Shown: in pieces, positions 58,674-64,000 of the stretch
Layout: every line of letters starts with the position of its first letter
Position numbering within the stretch: the first letter of the stretch is position 1
The notes under the pieces: generated by a model
Databases searched by the model: none
Seen by the model: the letters and a program-made list of their open reading frames with translations, nothing else
Told to the model about the DNA's origin: nothing
Program-made: the position numbers and the translations under genes
DNA from: Nannochloropsis oceanica
Taxonomy: Eukaryota; Sar; Eustigmatophyceae; Eustigmatales; Monodopsidaceae
Direction of reading: 5' to 3'
DNA length: 64,000 bases
Assembly: GCA_004519485.1 (NCBI GenBank)
Contig: CP038130.1
Coordinates: forward strand, 1,258,574-1,322,573

Positions 58674-60133
58674 GGTATGCAGGTGATGATGGTTTGGGCA
58701 GGGATGCGACGTCCCTCTGCTGTGGGTAGGTAATCGATGTTTGTATTAGTGGAGGAAAAGTTGAGATAGACGAGCATTTGAAACTGTGGGGTGGAGCGAA
58801 CAATGGCTGATAGGCGTGCTGTGCAGCATGCCCGACGCAAATGATTGTAAGGTACTTTGTGATGAGAGAGACTGTGTTTAGACAGACGCAATCGACCAGA
58901 GAGGCTTCGGCCGCCTAGGGCGTGGAAGAATGAAAGGATGAAGACATCACCATCGCCCTCTTCTTTCTTGGCGATCGTCCGTTGGTTGGGTTCGAGCGTT
59001 TGAGCTTGACTTCAGGGCGACAGTCACATGAGAGGGAGAAGAGACACGTAGCTTTAGAGAGAGCAATGAAAAAGTATCAGAAATGGCAGCACTCGCAAAA
59101 TGCTGTTTTCTTGCGAACCTTGCATCTCAGATTGGACTTCCATGACCAAACTGGAGGGTCTCCCTGCAGGATCAATGAACAAGCAAGGAGGTTGGAATAT
59201 GGCCACATGCCAAATTCTAATCCTAGTAATCGGGACGTTTGGCAAGTAGAGCGGTCCTCATTTTCTCTTTTCCCTTTAAGAGCATCCCCCTGCCAATTGG
59301 GGCTGAATTTGTGACGTAAACCAGCAATACAGCTAAAAAGAAGCAAGGAAGGAAACTACGCAGGAACATATCCACGCGTTCTACTGCATTGCCCACGTCA
59401 GGGAAGTCTTCCTGGTCGTATAGGCAATGAAAAAATGATAGGCATGTGTATGTGACCTCCGCATCAATTTTCTCCTACAGTGCCTGCATCTATCTTTCAG
59501 GTTAGACACAGCCTCCATGAATGTCCTTTGGCTGGAAGCACTGTATCCCGTTGTGTCGATGCCTTGTTCAGTAAAAAGAATAACAGATTTCTGACTCGCG
59601 GTAGGAGCTCAATTATATGTGGAGGACCGCCGCTCACAGTCGTGAAGTCTGGAGATGATTGTGTACTGCAGTATGTGTTTTGTGTCTTGTGGGAGTTGGG
59701 TCTTTTTTGTGATCTAGGGTGATGGGATGATAAGCAGAACAACTGCACGAATCATGGAAGGAAATAGGTAAACTAAAATTCATGTTTGCAAACATCTTTT
59801 CGATCTTCGGTGCCTCAAAGCAAGTGTGTGCGTGCATGGCAAACGACACATTAATTTCTTATTATTCAGGTTAGCTTCTCAACTTTCGCCGGCTTGCAGT
59901 GGCCACAAACAATCATGCTCAAACGCTTGACACCCTAAAGCACCTGCCTCAGCCCCTGGGGTGCGTTGGCGCGCATAGAGTCTCACTTCTCTCTTCTCAA
60001 GGTACTATATGCAAGCTTTTCCGATGCGGCTTAATAGCGCATGTCAAGTCCATGGGCATATTTACCAACCTCCACCGCTACACTGTGATGGACCTCATCC
60101 GCGTTTATGACGTGCTTATTTTCATGGCTTTGG

Positions 60134-60164
<31 letters not shown>

Positions 60165-60706
60165 GGCACCACCACCAGCAGTAGCTGTGAAACCAGCATA
60201 TTGTATTACAACTCACTGCACACGTCCTTCCATTTCATTTCAGTTGTTTGAGAGAGCAACGAAAAAAGAGAAGGAAAAATTGACAAATATCACAAGTATC
60301 ATCCCTTTACGGTATGGAGTTTCTTTTCCTTTTTTCTGGTTGCAATCGTTCAGCTTGTTACATGAAATTTCATGGTATCTGTATGACCTCTTCCTTCTTG
60401 GTTCCATCTTGTCTCTCCGTTGTCAATTAATCATGGGACCTACCCCTGCTGACAGACTCCTTTTTGTTTGTCACGAACCGGCTCACTCACACAAGCAAGC
60501 ATGCAGACCTTCTGAAGACGCTTCCATTCTTCCGGGCTGATCATCAGATTGCTTATAGAGAACAATTAGAAAGTCCAACTACCAACGGTGATCACCCCAA
60601 TCTTTCCCCACTAAGTCTTCAACTTTAAAATACAACTGCCCTCCCGCGCACACTCCTGTTTTGCTGATGCCAGCCATTTCGTTTCTAATCCCGGTCACTT
60701 ACTTGC
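58674..60706. other. Gene-poor region
   Basis: 2 kb without a supported gene. A plus-strand frame of 213 codons (59899-60540) has no ATG near its beginning and no recognisable content; it includes a (GCA)n run at ~60134-60165. Confidence 0.45.
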
Positions 60707-60792
60707 TTGACTTGTTCTGTGTGGCTTCAATTGCCTCACACTCTTCCTTTGCTTTATCGTCGTTCTCCCCCTTTCGTTCGGTCTCTACCCGC

Positions 60793-61293
60793 TCACATGT
60801 CCAGCACCATTTGCATCATCATGAGCTGCTGCCCCTTCCCCTCCGGGGCAAGTGCAGAAGACCTTACCACGGGTACAACTAGAGGAGGCGAAGATATCTT
60901 GAGAGTGCTGCTACTACTCCCGCCGCTGTTCATATTTGCGAGGCTCGTGCTATTCTCCCCCCCGGCCGCAGAAGGCGCAGCAAAGAAGACGCCCGATAGG
61001 AAGCCGAGGCTCTTGGACTTGATGAGGCCAGGAAATGTGGTTGTTGGGGCAGCAGCAGAAGGTGAGGATGAGGATGTGGAAGACGCAAGGTTAGGCATGG
61101 CACGTGGTTGCGCAGGACCACCTGCTGCCGGAACAGAGGAGGAGGAGGAGGAAGAGGAGACGGAAGAGGAAGAGGAGGAGGAGGAGGGGGATGATTTGCT
61201 TATGAAAAATTGCAAAAGCGGCGAGGGCGGCGGAGACGGGGATGAGGGCAGTGGCCTGTTACTCGTGCTGAGAGCACTTCTTGGATCTGCCAT
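60793..61293 (-). CDS. Possible Ser/Pro-rich hypothetical protein
   Basis: A 166-codon minus-strand frame starting at ATG 61293 (MADPRSALSTSNRPLP). Ser/Pro-rich, with one less simple stretch (TFPGLIKSKSLGFLSGVFFA). The opposite strand is also open across this interval (60707-61471), encoding poly-Glu and a few hydrophobic segments, so it is unclear which strand, if any, is coding. Confidence 0.2.
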   Translation of the reverse strand: MADPRSALSTSNRPLPSSPSPPPSPLLQFFISKSSPSSSSSSSSVSSSSSSSSVPAAGGPAQPRAMPNLASSTSSSSPSAAAPTTTFPGLIKSKSLGFLSGVFFAAPSAAGGENSTSLANMNSGGSSSSTLKISSPPLVVPVVRSSALAPEGKGQQLMMMQMVLDM

Positions 61294-62173
61294 GGGTCTG
61301 TGTGGTGGAGGGTTGTGTGGGATCAGACTCTACAAGTCGTATGCAATGAACGTTGAAACTTGGTGTTTTTGGATCGCTCTTTCGCCGGGTGAGGAGCTGC
61401 TGTGCAGGAACAGGCAGGCAATCGGCGATGGCTTGAATGGGAACTTGAATTCCCGCTTGATAAATAAGTGACTGTGTGATTAGAACTCGCGGGGGTATGT
61501 ATCACGGGGTGTGTTTGTTTGATTGATCCACTCAGTAGTATGCAGCCCAAGTCAAGAAGTGCAAGCCCGCTTCTTGTGTCGCGAGGTAAACAACATGGTT
61601 TTCAACACCTGGGATTTCGACTTCCCCTTCCCAAGGCCCCCATTTCCTGCCGCTTCCCCAATTTCCTTCGCCTGTAAGGATAAGGAATCCCAGGGGGTCT
61701 TAAGCTGATGGGCTTGCGAAGCTTCTTTTCCTACAGGCGAAGACTGACCCCTTCTTTCCCATTCAATGAGAAATCGCATGCTGCCAAATCCGCTACTTTC
61801 CATCTTTTTTTTTTCTTTTTTTTTCCTTCTTATTTCTCGTGACTTACTTTTCGCTACCTTACTATTGCTTCGAAGAGATAGTTGTTGAGGGTGCTTGAGT
61901 GGGAATGCGTTTGACGGATTAAATGCGGCCAGGAATGGATGCTACGGGCACACGAAGAAATCAGAAAAAGCCAGGGGCGCAAAGTTTTGCGTGCCACAAC
62001 ACAAGGACAGAAAGCCCAAATGTGTAGGGGGGGAAACGGCGTTAAAAGCGATCTTCTTTCCTTTATTAATGTGTAAGTTGATTTTTTCTCATTAGTTTGT
62101 CCACCACGACACGCCATATTACGCATATTTCCTTATGAACACCTTTCCTGCCCTCCACCCTCCCTCCCTCCCT
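61294..62173. other. Intergenic region
   Basis: No supported gene. A T-rich run (about 30 T/C bases) lies at ~61803-61832. It includes the 3' flank of the acyl-CoA synthetase. Confidence 0.45.
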
Positions 62174-63803
62174 CTAATGAGGGCCGCTTTCTTTTGCCAG
62201 GTTTCGCAGCTGGTATTTCTGCACCTTCCCTGTGGACGTCTTGGGCAACGGGCCGAAGATGACCCGCTGTGCCAGAGGAGGGAAAAGGACGGAGGGTGGG
62301 GGGGATGGTACGTGAATGAGAGGGAACATCCAATGGAAGAATAGGGGGACGCAAGGGAGGGCAAGAAGAAGATCATTCGAGTGAGAGTTAGGGAGAGCAG
62401 GGAGGAAAAAGGACGAGGAGGGCACAAGTAGACGGCTTAAAGAATATCATACAACCTACCTTGGGGGCTTTGTAGTGGGCGAGGTTCTGCCGGGAGAAGG
62501 CAATGGCCTCTTGCTCGGACAGAACGTGGCCGTCTTTGAGGGAGATGAAGGCGCAGGGTACCTGAAGGCGGAGGGAGAGGGTTTGACAGCAGGACGTGAG
62601 AGAGAGTGAGAGAAGAGTATGGGGAGAAAGGGTGGAGAGAGGACTGGGGATAGGGATAAGAGAGAGAAGAGGAGAAGGAGGAGAAGCCGGAATGCAAGAG
62701 GGGGAAAGGGGAGAAAAGCGGTGACATTGAAGAGGGAGGGACAGAAGATGCACCTCTCCCCACTTGTCACAGGGCTTGGCCACCACGGCCACCTCGGCGA
62801 TGGAGGGATGGAGGTGCAAGGCATTCTCAACCTGTCATCCAATGGGAGGGAAGGAGGGATGAGGGGGGGAAGGAGGGTGAGCCGGGAGGAGAGGATGAGG
62901 GGGAATAGAGACGGTTACATATAACACGATGATGGGGGAGGGTATGATATAATATGGAAGAATGGACATATTGTTCATAATATAATAATGGGGGAGGAGA
63001 AGACATAGGGGCTGAGACTCAGACCATGTGTATGTACCTACCTCGATGGAGCTGATGTTCTCGCCCCCGCTGATAATGATGTCCTTGAGTCGGTCCTGTC
63101 GGTAGAGCGTGAAGCACGTGAAGCACAGAGCCACACTTAATGGCTGTCACTCTCGCCCTCCTCCCTCTTCTCCCCCTCCCTGCGTCCCATTTCAGTTTTC
63201 CTCACCTTGATCTGGATCCTTCCATTCTTGTGCGCCACCGCGATGTCGCCCGTGTGCAGCCAGCCCCCGGCGAAAGTGGCTTCAGTGGCCGACTCATTCT
63301 TGAGATATCCGCTCATGACTGTGTTGCCACGCACGAGGACCTACGGGGGGGGGGATAGAAGGGAGGGAGAGAAGGAGGAAGGAGGATCGGTGAGTATGAA
63401 GGTGTTTTATGCATCAAGCGAGGGAGAAAAGGAGGGAAGGGTGGAGGAAGTAAGGGAGGAAAAGAGGAAGGGGAGAGAGGGAGAAAGTAGTGCGTGAGCA
63501 ATCAACGCACCTCGCCTTGAGTCTCTCCGTCGGCGGGAACAGGAAGGAGAGTCTCGGGATCGGCCACAATCACCTCCTCCACCCCCACGTTCGGGGCTTG
63601 CCACTGCCCAAGGAGGGAGGGAGGGAGGGATGGATGAAGGGAGGTCCAAGCGATAGTTACAGGAGGAAGAGAGAGGGAGGGAGGGAGGGAGGAAAGGAGG
63701 TCTTTGTCGTACCTGGAGTTGGCAGTCGAGGGCGTGACCTTCAAGGTCCGGGTATTCATCGGCGTGCTCCTCTACGTGGACCGTGATGGGGCCGTAGGTC
63801 TCG
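62174..63803 (-). CDS. Acyl-CoA synthetase (AMP-forming), C-terminal part, gene continues beyond the window
   Basis: Seven exons are visible on the minus strand: 63803-63713, 63603-63511, 63340-63206, 63095-63042, 62831-62754, 62561-62460 and 62266-62174. All internal junctions are phase 0; the first visible exon needs two bases from an upstream exon outside the window. Adenylate-forming family motifs: ETYGP (A5-type), GWLHTGDIA (A7), DRLKDIIISGGENISSIEVE (A8), and PKTSTGKVQKYQLR with the A10 Lys (GKVQK). These fit plant-type acyl-activating enzymes that make acyl-CoA from short or medium acids. The C-terminus SGPH is not a peroxisomal SKL signal. Introns are 100-210 bp, most with (GGGA)n tracts. 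Confidence 0.88.
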
Positions 63804-64000
63804 CTGAGGGAGGGAGGGAGGGGGGGAGGGAGGGAGGGAAGTGAGAGGGTGAATGAAGGTTATGGAGGGATGTTGACTTTTATGTAGCAATACTATACTA
63901 TATACATATCTAGCATATACATATCTAGTAACATCTACATATATCACTGTGTATACATATACATACTAGATGCACATATAGTAACATCTACATATATCAC
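63804..64000. repeat. GGGA tract and AT-rich tandem repeat in the synthetase intron
   Basis: After a gggaggga run (63807-63840), AT-rich repeats start. A 21-base unit (agtaacatctacatatatcac) occurs at 63927 and 63980, 53 bp apart, and catatacatatctag is also duplicated at ~63905-63928. The array runs off the window edge. Confidence 0.7.

Noticed and set aside
59899-60540. 213-codon plus-strand frame
   Set aside because: No ATG near the beginning, poly-Ala from a (GCA)n run, and no recognisable motif.

Overview
This is a nuclear window from a eukaryote, about 55% GC by eye and gene-dense, with short GT-AG introns. The best guess is a stramenopile alga close to Nannochloropsis/Microchloropsis. 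The grounds are proteins with plastid-type presequences (an EngB GTPase, a histidine phosphatase whose signal peptide is followed by Phe), typical eukaryotic housekeeping genes (VPS13, RAD50, deoxyhypusine synthase, GTPBP1-like) and very GC-rich low-complexity coding sequence. The genus is an inference. No tRNA, rRNA or CRISPR was seen.

Layout. 1-9960 (+): 3' part of a giant VPS13 lipid-transfer gene whose frame switches inside a run of 22 G. 10929-12872 (+): GTPBP1/2-type GTPase. 13512-17735 (-): very large Q/P/S-rich protein with a WD40-like N-terminus. 18829-21055 (-): amino-acid permease in three exons. 21056-25266: gene-poor stretch with a diverged 92-bp tandem repeat, a diverged direct repeat and broken pieces of a Fanzor-like (eukaryotic TnpB-type) gene. 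25267-25917 (+): SET-domain protein. 26110-27453 (-): inositol polyphosphate 5-phosphatase. 28341-30121 (+): unknown membrane protein. 30367-31650 (-) and 32226-36791 (-): NSE3/MAGE-like protein and RAD50, two SMC-type DNA-repair factors in tandem. 37606-39359 (+): nucleolin-like protein with two RRMs and a 28-nt exon. 40640-42113 (-): conserved probable membrane protein. 43355-45172 (+): MFS transporter without introns. 45620-46615 (-): plastid-type histidine phosphatase. 46842-48053 (+): deoxyhypusine synthase. 48227-49459 (-): organellar EngB. 49825-50587 (-): 125-aa protein rebuilt from three exons, the first only 12 nt. 51809-53290 (-): secreted or membrane orphan. 54180-55630 (+): aspartyl/asparaginyl beta-hydroxylase-like protein. 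56369-58673 (-): secreted helical protein in seven exons. 62174-63803 (-): C-terminal half of an acyl-CoA synthetase that continues beyond the window.

The genes are individually transcribed; there is no operon logic. Themes are membrane lipid handling (VPS13, 5-phosphatase, acyl-CoA synthetase), translation and ribosome biogenesis (GTPBP, deoxyhypusine synthase, EngB, nucleolin-like) and SMC-based repair (RAD50, NSE3). Many introns, especially from 55 kb to the end, carry long (GGGA)n/(TCCC)n tracts.

Exon boundaries were deduced by hand from splice consensus plus reading-phase agreement. They should be good to a base or two where the phases match; exceptions are stated.
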